Assembly (NCBI GenBank): GCA_036307445.1 | Contig: JAXJXP010000044.1 | Span: 1-34,477, forward strand | Length of the DNA: 34,477 nucleotides | Direction: 5' to 3' | DNA from: HGM11525 sp036307445 | GTDB lineage: Bacteria > Bacillota > Clostridia > UBA1381 | Shown: piece after piece, positions 16,847 to 23,390 of the stretch | Layout of the letters: each line of letters starts with the position of its first letter | How positions within the stretch are numbered: position 1 is the first letter of the stretch | The notes under the pieces: generated by a model | What the model was told of the DNA's origin: nothing | Database searches by the model: none | The model's input: the letters and a program-made list of their open reading frames with translations, nothing else | Translations under genes and position numbers: made by a program

Positions 16847-16938
16847 AGAAAAAGGCAAGACCTCAAACGGTTATGCCAAAACGATGAATTATTTAAAAAA
16901 TAACGTCATAGCTTTGCAAGGGCTGGCGTTATTTTTTT
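16847..16938 (+). ncRNA. Putative antisense antitoxin RNA
   Basis: A transcript of about 92 nt is predicted between a perfect promoter and a terminator. Its 5' part folds as a 9-position stem, GGCAAGACC (16854-16862) with GGTTATGCC (16869-16877), with one A-A mismatch and a TCAAAC loop. Its 3' part is fully complementary to the 3' end of the toxin mRNA, including the shared terminator hairpin. Two further contacts are possible. GGCAAGACC can pair with the same GGTTATGCC in the toxin 5' leader (17027-17035), and ACCTC can pair with the toxin Shine-Dalgarno GAGGT. The RNA has no plausible protein. The layout follows RNA II of Fst/par and RatA. Confidence 0.72.
16895..16938. terminator. Bidirectional terminator shared by toxin and antitoxin RNAs
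   Basis: AAAAAATAACG (16895-16905) pairs with CGTTATTTTTT (16927-16937), an 11-bp stem with the GC part at the top. T tracts follow on both strands, so convergent transcripts can both end here and overlap across the hairpin. Confidence 0.82.
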
Positions 16939-16997
16939 ATGGTTATAATAAGTACAATCAATGTAATAATATATATCATTATGTACACATATTCCAT
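16929..16997 (-). CDS. Putative type I toxin: 22-residue hydrophobic peptide
   Basis: ATG at 16997 opens a 22-codon frame ending TAA. The peptide starts MEYVYIMIYI, continues as one uninterrupted hydrophobic stretch rich in Ile, Leu and Val, and ends TIKK, so it should span the membrane once with a basic tail. A strong GGAGGTGAT lies 7 nt before the ATG. The coding end runs directly into the bidirectional terminator. Small hydrophobic peptides of this design depolarise membranes in type I systems (Fst, TxpA, BsrG, Hol_Tox), but I see no residue match that assigns it to one family. The function is inferred from architecture, not shown. Confidence 0.75.
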   Translation of the reverse strand: MEYVYIMIYIITLIVLIITIKK

Positions 16998-17002
16998 AAG
17001 CT

Positions 17003-17088
17003 ATCACCTCCTATCAAAGAGATGATGGCATAACCGCCCAGCTGTTACACTGTTTTCAGTCTTACCTTTAACATCGGATTGCTCCGAC
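17003..17088 (-). promoter_or_regulatory. Toxin mRNA leader with SD-sequestering hairpin
   Basis: The predicted RNA starts with a 5'-terminal hairpin TCGGA-GCAA-TCCGA (GNRA loop), then ACTG-AAAA-CAGT. Next ATCATCTC (17019-17026) pairs over all 8 positions, one of them a U-G wobble, with GAGGTGAT (17003-17010), which contains the Shine-Dalgarno. Ribosome entry should therefore be blocked in the folded RNA. A terminal 5' hairpin plus a hidden ribosome site are standard in type I toxin mRNAs. Confidence 0.7.
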
Positions 17089-17095
17089 AACATAC

Positions 17096-17124
17096 AATAT
17101 ACGCCAATCTTTTACATTTTTCAA
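17096..17124 (-). promoter_or_regulatory. Promoter of the toxin mRNA
   Basis: On the minus strand TTGAAA (17119-17124) and TATATT (17096-17101) with a 17-bp spacer. It predicts a start near 17088 and a 5' leader of about 90 nt. Confidence 0.7.
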
Positions 17125-17155
17125 GTTGCTGGTCAAAGAAAATCCCCAAAAAATA

Positions 17156-17184
17156 TAGACAAACATTATCTTTTGTGATAGAAT
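17156..17184 (+). promoter_or_regulatory. Promoter of the structured leader before the 79-aa gene
   Basis: TAGACA (17156-17161), 17-bp spacer, TAGAAT (17179-17184). The predicted start at about 17191 coincides with the first base of the leader's closing stem. It is divergent from the toxin promoter. Confidence 0.65.
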
Positions 17185-17190
17185 ATATCC

Positions 17191-17388
17191 GCAACACTCA
17201 AATTTAATAATCAGTTAATGTATAAAACAGTACCTCGTGGTGTACGCTATGGTAAAAGCGTACACTCCGTTTTCATACTGCGTGTTACGGTTAAGTACGT
17301 CTGCTGATTATGATTGTATGAGTGTTGCAACAATTACAAATCGGAGTTGTATGTTTTTCGGTGTGCAGCTTCGGTTGCACACTTTTTT
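17191..17388 (+). promoter_or_regulatory. Riboswitch-like structured leader with attenuator
   Basis: P1: GCAACACTCA (17191-17200) pairs perfectly with TGAGTGTTGC (17319-17328). P2: TAATCAG (17208-17214) with CTGATTA (17304-17310). P3: GTGTACGCT (17240-17248) with AGCGTACAC (17257-17265), with an 8-nt loop. A terminator follows: GTGTGCAGC, TTCG loop, GTTGCACAC, then TTTTTT (17361-17388). GTGTtGCAAC (17322-17331), which overlaps the 3' strand of P1, can instead pair with GTTGCACAC (17374-17382). P1 formation would therefore favour termination and its opening would favour readthrough. The ribosome site of the next gene lies just after the T run. I recognise no known riboswitch class. The segment from about 17326 resembles the leader at 34168-34280. 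Confidence 0.65.
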
Positions 17389-17404
17389 ATTTTGGAGGAA
17401 AGCT

Positions 17405-17644
17405 ATGGATACTCTTACAAAGGAAATTATCGCAAAGACCATTGCAGATACAGTTGTGGAAATACTTGATATGAAAGAGATTGATTTTTCCAAGTGCATT
17501 AACAGCGAAGGTGCCGCTATCGCAAGAGAAATACATAATGTTTTAAACAAATACGGTTACGATGAAGGTAATACCTTTGATGAAAGTACAGATTTTAAAG
17601 TCATCGAGGAGATAGTTTCTATATACGAAAAGCACGGATATTAG
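17405..17644 (+). CDS. 79-aa protein of unknown function
   Basis: A small acidic protein starting MDTLTKEIIAKTIADTVVEI. It is predicted to be mostly helical, with no signal peptide, membrane segment, Cys pair or known motif. The frame is open further upstream, but the ATG at 17405 has a strong TTGGAGGAAAGCT in front and lies just beyond the leader's terminator, which decides the start. It is a single gene between its own leader and a strong terminator, so the leader probably controls only this protein. I do not recognise the family and assign no function. Confidence 0.75.
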   Translation: MDTLTKEIIAKTIADTVVEILDMKEIDFSKCINSEGAAIAREIHNVLNKYGYDEGNTFDESTDFKVIEEIVSIYEKHGY

Positions 17645-17679
17645 GGCGGTGTAATCCACGATTTAGGCTAATTAAAATA

Positions 17680-17715
17680 ACGGATATGTGATACAATACT
17701 CACATATCCGTTTCT
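17680..17715. terminator. Bidirectional terminator between the 79-aa gene and metA
   Basis: A perfect 12-bp stem ACGGATATGTGA with TCACATATCCGT (8-nt loop) lies between two convergent genes, with T-rich sequence on both sides. It probably serves both. Confidence 0.82.
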
Positions 17716-17722
17716 TTTACAG

Positions 17723-18640
17723 TTATTTAATACTATCAATATCATAAGGTGTAATCTGATACACGAAATAGTTAAGCCAGTTGGTAAATAGCAGATTTGC
17801 GTGAGACCTCCAACGTACAATCGGCTTTTTATTCGGATTATCGTCGGGGAAGTAATTTTTAGGAATTTCAGGGTTTATTCCTTTTCCAACATCACGTATA
17901 TACTCGTTTGCAAGAGTATCTGCATCGTACTCAGAATGACCTGTTACAAATATTCTTCTGCCACCCTTGGTAAATACTATATATACCCCTGCCTCATCCG
18001 ACTCGGAAAGGATTTCAAGCTCTTTGACCTTCTTGATATCCTCTGCTCGCACCTCAGTATAACGTGAATGCGGAGCATAAAATTCGTTATCAAAACCGCG
18101 TACAAGCTTTGCAGTACGTCTGTTTACTTTGTGAGAGTAGACACCGGAAAGCTTTTTATTAAGTGAGTACTTGGGAATGCCGTAATGGTAATAAAGCCCC
18201 GCCTGCGCCGCCCAACAAATATGCAGCGTTGATGTAACGTGGGTTTTTGTCCATTCCATTATCTCAACAAGCTCGTCCCAATAGTCGACCTCCTTAAAAT
18301 CAAGGTTTTCCACAGGCGCTCCCGTTATAATCATACCGTCATATTTCTGGTCCTTTATATCATCAAAGCTTTTATAAAATGTTTCCAGATGCTCTGCTGC
18401 CGTGTTTTTAGACTCGTGAGACTTCATTGAAACAAGGTCAATTTCAGCCTGCAAGGGTGAGTTTGACAAAAGTCTTAAAAGCTGAGTCTCGGTTGTTATC
18501 TTAGTCGGCATAAGATTGACTATTGCAATTTTAAGCGGACGTATATCCTGATGCATTGCACGGGTTTCTGTCATCACAAATACGTTTTCATTTCTGAGCT
18601 GCTTTGTTGCCGGCAGCTTGTCCGGTACTCTTATCGGCAC
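17723..18640 (-). CDS. metA: Homoserine O-acetyltransferase, MetA type
   Basis: A 305-aa class-I-glutamine-amidotransferase-like acyltransferase that activates homoserine for methionine synthesis. The nucleophile C142 is in HICWAAQAGLYYHYG and the His/Glu pair is H235/E237 in FVTGHSEYD. Residue 111 in GAPVENLDF is Glu. In studied MetA proteins Glu111 goes with acetyl-CoA use and Gly111 with succinyl-CoA, so I call it an acetyltransferase despite the MetA fold. The start is GTG with an AAAGGAA upstream. No SAM riboswitch is seen in the short leader. Confidence 0.93.
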   Translation of the reverse strand: MPIRVPDKLPATKQLRNENVFVMTETRAMHQDIRPLKIAIVNLMPTKITTETQLLRLLSNSPLQAEIDLVSMKSHESKNTAAEHLETFYKSFDDIKDQKYDGMIITGAPVENLDFKEVDYWDELVEIMEWTKTHVTSTLHICWAAQAGLYYHYGIPKYSLNKKLSGVYSHKVNRRTAKLVRGFDNEFYAPHSRYTEVRAEDIKKVKELEILSESDEAGVYIVFTKGGRRIFVTGHSEYDADTLANEYIRDVGKGINPEIPKNYFPDDNPNKKPIVRWRSHANLLFTNWLNYFVYQITPYDIDSIK

Positions 18641-18675
18641 TGGAAATCATTCCTTTCCTTTTCCTTATAGTTTAT

Positions 18676-18704
18676 ATTGTAACATATTTGTCCGGTCTTT
18701 ACAA
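18676..18704 (-). promoter_or_regulatory. Sigma-A promoter for metA
   Basis: On the minus strand TTGTAA (18699-18704) and TACAAT (18676-18681) with a 17-bp spacer, about 36 bp before the GTG start. Confidence 0.65.
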
Positions 18705-18761
18705 GAATAATTTACCTTGATGCGTGGAATAATGACAAATACAGACAGGAGGTGCGTTTAG

Positions 18762-19430
18762 TTGGAGGAAAACAACGAGCAGCAGGAACGCAGGGAGAAT
18801 ATTATTGAATGCGGAATTGTAGAAACAAACAATACCCGAGGCAGAATACGAAGTCTTAATATAATCGGAACAATTGAGGGACACACATTGCTCCCGTCAG
18901 GCACAAAATCGACAAAATATGAGCACGTACTTCCGCATCTCGTGGCAGTTGAAGAGGATGACGAGGTAGACGGCCTATTGGTGCTTTTAAATACTGTAGG
19001 CGGTGATGTTGAGGCAGGTCTTGCTATGGCAGAAATGATTGCAGGTATGAAAAAGCCGACTGTATCTTTAGTTTTGGGCGGAAGCCATTCAATCGGTGTT
19101 CCGTTAGCTGTTGCAACAGACAAATCCTTTATCGTTCCGTCGGCGACTATGACTATTCATCCGATGCGTATAAACGGCATAGTAATAGGTGTTATGCAAA
19201 CCTTTCGCTATCTTAACAAGATGCAGGACAGAATTATAGACTTTATTGTCCGAAATTCCAAAATAGACCACGCTAATTTCAAACAGCTTATGCTTACGAC
19301 GGACGAGATTGCAAACGATGTCGGAACGGTTCTCTTCGGCGAGCAGGCAGTCGAGTGCGGGCTTATCGATGCTGTGGGCGGCGTTAAGGATGCTCTTTCT
19401 GCTCTTTATGATATGATTGATAAAAAATAG
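18762..19430 (+). CDS. tepA: ClpP-fold serine protease, TepA (translocation-enhancing) type
   Basis: A 222-aa member of the ClpP/crotonase fold closest to TepA of Bacillus. The nucleophile region is LVLGGSHSIGVPLA (likely S110, in place of ClpP GxxASMG), with the catalytic His in TMTIHPMR (H133). Unlike ClpP it has an extended acidic N-terminus and no clear Clp-ATPase docking context. TepA is thought to degrade signal peptides or help secretion; this is family knowledge only. The start is TTG, chosen because CAGGAGGTGCG lies 8 nt before it and no ATG is in frame at the N-terminus. aroC follows with its own promoter. Confidence 0.85.
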   Translation: MEENNEQQERRENIIECGIVETNNTRGRIRSLNIIGTIEGHTLLPSGTKSTKYEHVLPHLVAVEEDDEVDGLLVLLNTVGGDVEAGLAMAEMIAGMKKPTVSLVLGGSHSIGVPLAVATDKSFIVPSATMTIHPMRINGIVIGVMQTFRYLNKMQDRIIDFIVRNSKIDHANFKQLMLTTDEIANDVGTVLFGEQAVECGLIDAVGGVKDALSALYDMIDKK

Positions 19431-19432
19431 AG

Positions 19433-19461
19433 TTGAAAAGAACACTATTGTGTGTTACAAT
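19433..19461 (+). promoter_or_regulatory. Sigma-A promoter for aroC
   Basis: TTGAAA (19433-19438) and TACAAT (19456-19461) with a 17-bp spacer, directly after the tepA stop; a TATAAT also follows at 19461-19466. Confidence 0.65.
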
Positions 19462-19496
19462 ATAATGGAAATTATTTTGTAAGGATAGTGTTTAGT

Positions 19497-20642
19497 ATGT
19501 TAAGATTTTTTACAGCAGGTGAGACACACGGACCGTGTCTTACAGCAATCGTTGAGGGAATGCCCTCAGGTGTAAAAATTGATATTGATAAAATAAATGC
19601 CGAGCTTAAGCGCCGTCAGGCTGGCTATGGCAGAGGCGGCAGAATGAAGATCGAAAGCGACCGCGCAGAAATTCTTTCCGGTGTACGAGGCAGCTATACC
19701 TTAGGAAGCCCCATAACCATTCGCATAGAAAACAAGGACTGGGCAAACTGGCAGGATATTATGGGTGCAGAATTTTCTAACGGCGAAAAGAGCGTTACTT
19801 GCCCTCGTCCCGGTCATGCCGACCTTTCCGGTGGTATGAAATACGCACATACGGATTTAAGAAACGTTCTTGAGCGTGCAAGTGCAAGAGAAACTGCTGC
19901 ACGAGTTGCAGTAGGAGCTTTGGTAAGACAGCTTGCAGAGCAGTTTGGAATAGAGCTTAAGTCAAGAGTTGTACGAATAGGCGAAATTGAAGATAAACCT
20001 GGAATTATGGACAAGAGTTTCTATGAAAGAGTATATCAGTCCGAGGTCGGCTTTGGCAATGCCGATGCCGAAAAGAAATGTAAAGCATATATAGACAGTA
20101 TCAAGGAGCAAGGCAGGACTGTCGGCGGTGTAGTGGAAACTGTTGTAACAGGTCTTGTACCCGGAATTGGCAGCTATGTTCACTACGACCGCAAGCTTGA
20201 TGCAAAAATTGCAGGTGCAGTTATGAGCATTCAGGCTATTAAGGGTGTCGAGTTCGGTATTGGCTTTAAAGTCGGCGAAACAGACGGCGGCAAGGTCCAG
20301 GACGAGATAGTATATACTAACTGCTATACCCGCACTACAAACAATGCGGGCGGAATAGAGGGCGGTATGACAAACGGCGAACCAATTGTTGTCCGTGCTG
20401 CAATGAAGCCTATCCCCACACAGTACAGTCCATTAAAAACGGTTAATATTACAAACAGAAAAGAAACCTTAGCATCGGTAGAACGTTCGGACATTTGCGC
20501 TGTTCCGGCTTGTGCTGCCGTTGTTGAGTCCGCTGTCGCTTTCGAGATTACAAACGCATTTTTGGAGAAGTTTGGCGGCGACTGCATTGAGGATATTAAA
20601 GCTTCTTACGAAAGCTATATTGAAAGAATTAACAAGTTCTGA
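19497..20642 (+). CDS. aroC: Chorismate synthase
   Basis: A 381-aa FMN-dependent enzyme that makes chorismate from EPSP, the last common step to aromatic amino acids and folate. It begins MLRFFTAGETHGPCLTAIVEG, the family's invariant N-terminus. Further motifs are RRQAGYGRGGRMKIE, TCPRPGHADLSGGMKY, RASARETAARVAVGAL and NNAGGIEGGMTNGEPI. The frame is open 15 codons upstream, but the ATG at 19497 gives the conserved start. It is in the same window as TRAP, but no NAG-repeat TRAP site is visible in its short leader. Confidence 0.96.
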   Translation: MLRFFTAGETHGPCLTAIVEGMPSGVKIDIDKINAELKRRQAGYGRGGRMKIESDRAEILSGVRGSYTLGSPITIRIENKDWANWQDIMGAEFSNGEKSVTCPRPGHADLSGGMKYAHTDLRNVLERASARETAARVAVGALVRQLAEQFGIELKSRVVRIGEIEDKPGIMDKSFYERVYQSEVGFGNADAEKKCKAYIDSIKEQGRTVGGVVETVVTGLVPGIGSYVHYDRKLDAKIAGAVMSIQAIKGVEFGIGFKVGETDGGKVQDEIVYTNCYTRTTNNAGGIEGGMTNGEPIVVRAAMKPIPTQYSPLKTVNITNRKETLASVERSDICAVPACAAVVESAVAFEITNAFLEKFGGDCIEDIKASYESYIERINKF

Positions 20643-20675
20643 TAGGTTTGATTACAGATAAAGGGGGTGGCAGAA

Positions 20676-21239
20676 TTGACAGACACTGAGCTTGTTGCAA
20701 AAATTAAAAAGGGCGATATGGCAGCATTCGACAAGCTTGTATCCGAATACAACAAGCGTGTTGCCAATATTGCCTATTCCCTGCTCTCAGACAGAGAGGA
20801 TGCGCTTGATGCCTCGCAGGAGGTCTTTATAAAGGTCTACAAAAACATCGGTACTTTCCGAGGCGAAAGTACAGTTTCCACGTGGATTTACAGAATTACA
20901 AAGAACGTCTGCACCGATATGCTGAGAAAACGTCGGAGTACATTAATAAGCCTGGACGATGATGACGATGAAAGTCCAAAGCTCGAGATTGCTGACGTAG
21001 CCTCATCGCCCGAATATGTCGCAGAAAAAAACGAAAAAATACGCATTGTCAGAAAAGCCGTTGCTGCTCTTGACGAAAACCAACGTACTTTGGTAACTCT
21101 TTATGACATTAACGGTCTTTCATACGAAGAAATTGCCGCTGTCCTGAAATGTCCTTTGGGCACGGTAAAATCCCGCCTTTACAGAGCAAGAGAGTCTCTT
21201 CGTAAAATTTTATCAGAAAATAAGGAACTTTTTTTGTAA
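20676..21239 (+). CDS. ECF sigma factor, SigW/RpoE-like
   Basis: A 187-aa extracytoplasmic-function sigma-70 factor. Region 2 covers YSLLSDREDALDASQEVFIKVY and STWIYRITKNVCTDMLRKRR. Region 4 is LVTLYDINGLSYEEIAAVLKCP followed by the helix-turn-helix LGTVKSRLYRARESL. A GTG at 20667 is in frame, but its ribosome site would overlap it. The TTG at 20676 sits 8 nt after AAGGGGG and is preferred. The next gene is a zinc-containing anti-sigma factor, the normal partner. The promoter it recognises was not identified; no clear autoregulatory ECF promoter is seen in the 34-bp gap after aroC. Confidence 0.93.
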   Translation: MTDTELVAKIKKGDMAAFDKLVSEYNKRVANIAYSLLSDREDALDASQEVFIKVYKNIGTFRGESTVSTWIYRITKNVCTDMLRKRRSTLISLDDDDDESPKLEIADVASSPEYVAEKNEKIRIVRKAVAALDENQRTLVTLYDINGLSYEEIAAVLKCPLGTVKSRLYRARESLRKILSENKELFL

Positions 21240-21301
21240 TTTTACGTCTTAATTATTAGTCGGTTTAAATCGTATTATACTTATTTGAAAGGAGGAAGAA
21301 A

Positions 21302-22228
21302 ATGAAAAGCTGCGAAGAATATCAGGCATTGATAGAAATGTACTTAGATAGTGAACTTACCAGAGAGCAAAAGCATCTTTTCGAGACACACATTTCCTCC
21401 TGCAATGAATGCTCTGAAGCCCTTTCTTTTGCAAAGAGCATCAGGCAAACACTTAAAACTCTGCCGGAAATAGATGTGCCGGAGGATTTTAACACCATCC
21501 TCAGACAGAGAATCAATACCGAGTGTAAAGCACAGAAAAAGACCTTCACTGTTTATGCAAGAAAATACTGCGCACTTGCCGCTTGCGTAATACTTGCCGT
21601 TGTAATTGGCGGCGGACTGAGCGAATTTGACTTTACCAAGTCAGGCAAAGAATACGATACCTTTGTTACCGAAGGCACACCCGTACCAACATTGGTTCCT
21701 GAAATAGCAAGCATTGTTCACGAGCAGAACGCAGGAGAAGAATTTACTCCTACAAAAGATAAAATAATAGCAACACCCACACCTAAGATAAATAGAGAAA
21801 TAAAACCATCCGTGCCGTCCCCTACACCTGCAGATGTGGCGACAGAAGCATCGGTAGTAAGCACTGATACCGTTTCGGTCAATGACGACCAAGAGGCACA
21901 TAGTCCATCTATGACAGCCCTTGATCCAACAGAGGTTATCACTTCACCAACACCTGAAGCACAAGCCTCCGGCGTAGAAGACGAAAGCTCAGCAAGAGCT
22001 TATGAAAGCTTGATAACCCCCACCGTTACCCTGACAGTTTCAGCTGAACATACAATGGCCGCAGTAACCTTAGCGGAGGAATTTGCAACGATTGAAAACG
22101 GCATTTATACCACTGATAAGACAAGCTTTAATAAATTACTTGAAGCGTTTGCTATTGGTGGCATAAGCTATACTACAAGCGGAACAGTAGAAACAGATAT
22201 TTTTACTTTTATAATCTATACCGAATAA
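21302..22228 (+). CDS. Membrane anti-sigma factor with zinc (ZAS/zf-HC2) domain
   Basis: A 308-aa partner of the preceding ECF sigma factor. The N-terminal zinc motif is H30-x3-C34-x2-C37 (HISSCNEC), with C4 as likely fourth ligand. A single membrane helix lies near residues 88-106 (KYCALAACVILAVVIGGGL). The outside part is long, rich in Thr, Ser and Pro (repeated PTPxx such as ATPTPK, PSPTPA, TSPTPE), and ends in a compact C-terminal domain from about residue 245. Anti-sigma factors of this type hold the sigma factor at the membrane until signal-driven proteolysis. The disordered TP-rich linker suggests sensing close to or inside the wall. AGGAGG precedes the ATG. Confidence 0.88.
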   Translation: MKSCEEYQALIEMYLDSELTREQKHLFETHISSCNECSEALSFAKSIRQTLKTLPEIDVPEDFNTILRQRINTECKAQKKTFTVYARKYCALAACVILAVVIGGGLSEFDFTKSGKEYDTFVTEGTPVPTLVPEIASIVHEQNAGEEFTPTKDKIIATPTPKINREIKPSVPSPTPADVATEASVVSTDTVSVNDDQEAHSPSMTALDPTEVITSPTPEAQASGVEDESSARAYESLITPTVTLTVSAEHTMAAVTLAEEFATIENGIYTTDKTSFNKLLEAFAIGGISYTTSGTVETDIFTFIIYTE

Positions 22229-22239
22229 TGTTATACCAA

Positions 22240-22275
22240 AAAAAGACAGCTTTCTTTATGAAAGCTGTCTTTTTT
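22240..22275. terminator. Bidirectional terminator between the anti-sigma gene and tRNA-Arg
   Basis: GACAGCTTTC pairs with GAAAGCTGTC, extended by A and T tracts to about 15 bp with a 5-nt loop. It ends the anti-sigma transcript on the plus strand and the tRNA transcript on the minus strand, adjoining the tRNA 3' end. Confidence 0.88.
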
Positions 22276-22351
22276 GGCGCACCTGATGCGATTCGAACGC
22301 ACGACCTTCAGAGTCGGAGTCTGACACTCTATCCAACTGAGCTACAGGTGC
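22275..22351 (-). tRNA. tRNA-Arg (anticodon CCG), CCA encoded
   Basis: A full cloverleaf is visible on the minus strand: acceptor GCACCTG with CAGGTGC, D stem GCTC with GAGT, anticodon stem TCAGA with TCTGA around loop CTCCGAC (anticodon CCG), T stem GTGCG with CGCAT around TTCGAAT, discriminator G, then encoded CCA. It reads CGG arginine codons. It is a single tRNA with its own promoter. Confidence 0.95.
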
Positions 22352-22361
22352 ATATGAATAT

Positions 22362-22390
22362 ATTATAGTAGTTTTTTTATCTTTTGTCAA
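22362..22390 (-). promoter_or_regulatory. Perfect consensus promoter for tRNA-Arg
   Basis: On the minus strand TTGACA (22385-22390), 17-bp spacer, TATAAT (22362-22367), about 10 bp before the mature tRNA 5' end. Confidence 0.9.
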
Positions 22391-22481
22391 GGTGAAACGA
22401 TTTCCCGTTTTCTACATATTTCTACGCATAAAACGCCTTAATCAACATATCCTAAACATAAAAAACAAAGGAGCAAAAAAC

Positions 22482-23390
22482 GTGCAGGATATTATAACAG
22501 ACTTCTACAAAAGATTTACACACGAGGACGGAATTGCCGAAAAATATTCTTGTCCTGCATCGGTCTGCATATTTGGAAGCGGCAAAAATTCCTGTCCGGA
22601 GGTTGGTCTTCGTTTAAGCTTCGGTGCCGAAGCCGCCTTTCGTACACGCAGTGACGGCAGGCTTGTACTGTCCCGTTCGGACAGCGACACTATTACAAGC
22701 ATCAACAAAATAAATTTTCCTGTACCAAATATCGCCGATTGGGCGGCTGAAATAATTAATGCAATAATGCGGCTTTCGTCAAAGCCTGAGGGAATACAAA
22801 TGCTTTTGCACACAGATGTAGGTATTCCCGAGCTTGCACCTCGTGTTTTGTGCGCAGTTGCAGCCGCCGCAAAGCTTGCCGATACCGAAATGCCACTCCA
22901 ATCAATACTCCGTTCCGCAAAATATCCCGCCTACTACACCGCAGCTCTTTTGTCGAAAGGGCGCGTCTCTGTTTCAAACATTCAGACACTTGATTATCTT
23001 GCCTACAATTTAGACCTGAAAGGCAAAAAAATTATAACAACAAAAATCAACACACGCCGCAAACGACCCGATTTCCCAGAAATCTACAATGAGCACGAAA
23101 AAGAAAGAATTAGTAAGGCAACAGCTTGTCTTGAAATGGGGTATACCGACCAGTTGGGACTTCTTATGCAGGATGCAAGTCAAGATATGCTAAGAAGACA
23201 TCCTGACAAGAAAGCAGAGCAATTGCTTAATATTATTCTTGATTATTCACCATCGGTTCGGATTTTACCCGACTATTCGGGGGCAGTAGTTTTTGTAAAC
23301 GATAACAATGTTGATAGCTTCATTATGCTTGTGGGCGATAAGTACGAAAAAAAGGCAGGAACACGTCCCGCCTTCTATATATCCGATTAA
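22482..23390 (+). CDS. Degenerate galactokinase-like GHMP-fold protein
   Basis: A 302-aa protein whose overall layout follows galactokinase but with catalytic motifs lost. The N-terminal substrate segment (normally GRxxxxGEHTDY or GGNHTDH) reads FGSGKNSCPEVGL. The ATP motif PxGxGLSSSA is replaced by VGIPELAPRVLCAVAAA. The C-terminal GARMTGGGFGGC reads PSVRILPDYSGAVVF, followed by a galactokinase-like tail ending KKAGTRPAFYI. It is therefore probably not a kinase and could be a sugar-binding or regulatory pseudoenzyme. The start is GTG with AAAGGAGC upstream; earlier in-frame codons lack a ribosome site. The gene ends tail-to-tail with ychF, overlapping by 4 bp. The family assignment is my reading of motif order and is only moderately sure. 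Confidence 0.6.
   Translation: MQDIITDFYKRFTHEDGIAEKYSCPASVCIFGSGKNSCPEVGLRLSFGAEAAFRTRSDGRLVLSRSDSDTITSINKINFPVPNIADWAAEIINAIMRLSSKPEGIQMLLHTDVGIPELAPRVLCAVAAAAKLADTEMPLQSILRSAKYPAYYTAALLSKGRVSVSNIQTLDYLAYNLDLKGKKIITTKINTRRKRPDFPEIYNEHEKERISKATACLEMGYTDQLGLLMQDASQDMLRRHPDKKAEQLLNIILDYSPSVRILPDYSGAVVFVNDNNVDSFIMLVGDKYEKKAGTRPAFYISD

Noticed and set aside
16809..17033. A 74-codon plus-strand frame after rlmH
   Set aside because: It starts inside the perfect antitoxin promoter, has no ribosome site, crosses the terminator hairpin, and its residues are what the toxin's AT-rich antisense would give.
17191..17388. 6S RNA or T-box as identity of the 17191 leader
   Set aside because: No GGTGGTACCGCG-type T-box is present, and a terminator plus ribosome site directly before a gene does not fit a free-standing 6S RNA.
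18641..18675. SAM riboswitch before metA
   Set aside because: The leader between promoter and GTG is only about 30 nt, too short for any SAM aptamer.
18762..18810. Clustered GAG/CAG triplets at the start of tepA as a TRAP binding site
   Set aside because: Only about five NAG triplets with irregular spacing, not the 9-11 evenly spaced (G/U)AG repeats TRAP needs; they are explained by Glu and Gln codons.
20667..20675. GTG start for the ECF sigma factor
   Set aside because: The G-rich ribosome site would overlap the GTG; the TTG at 20676 is spaced correctly.
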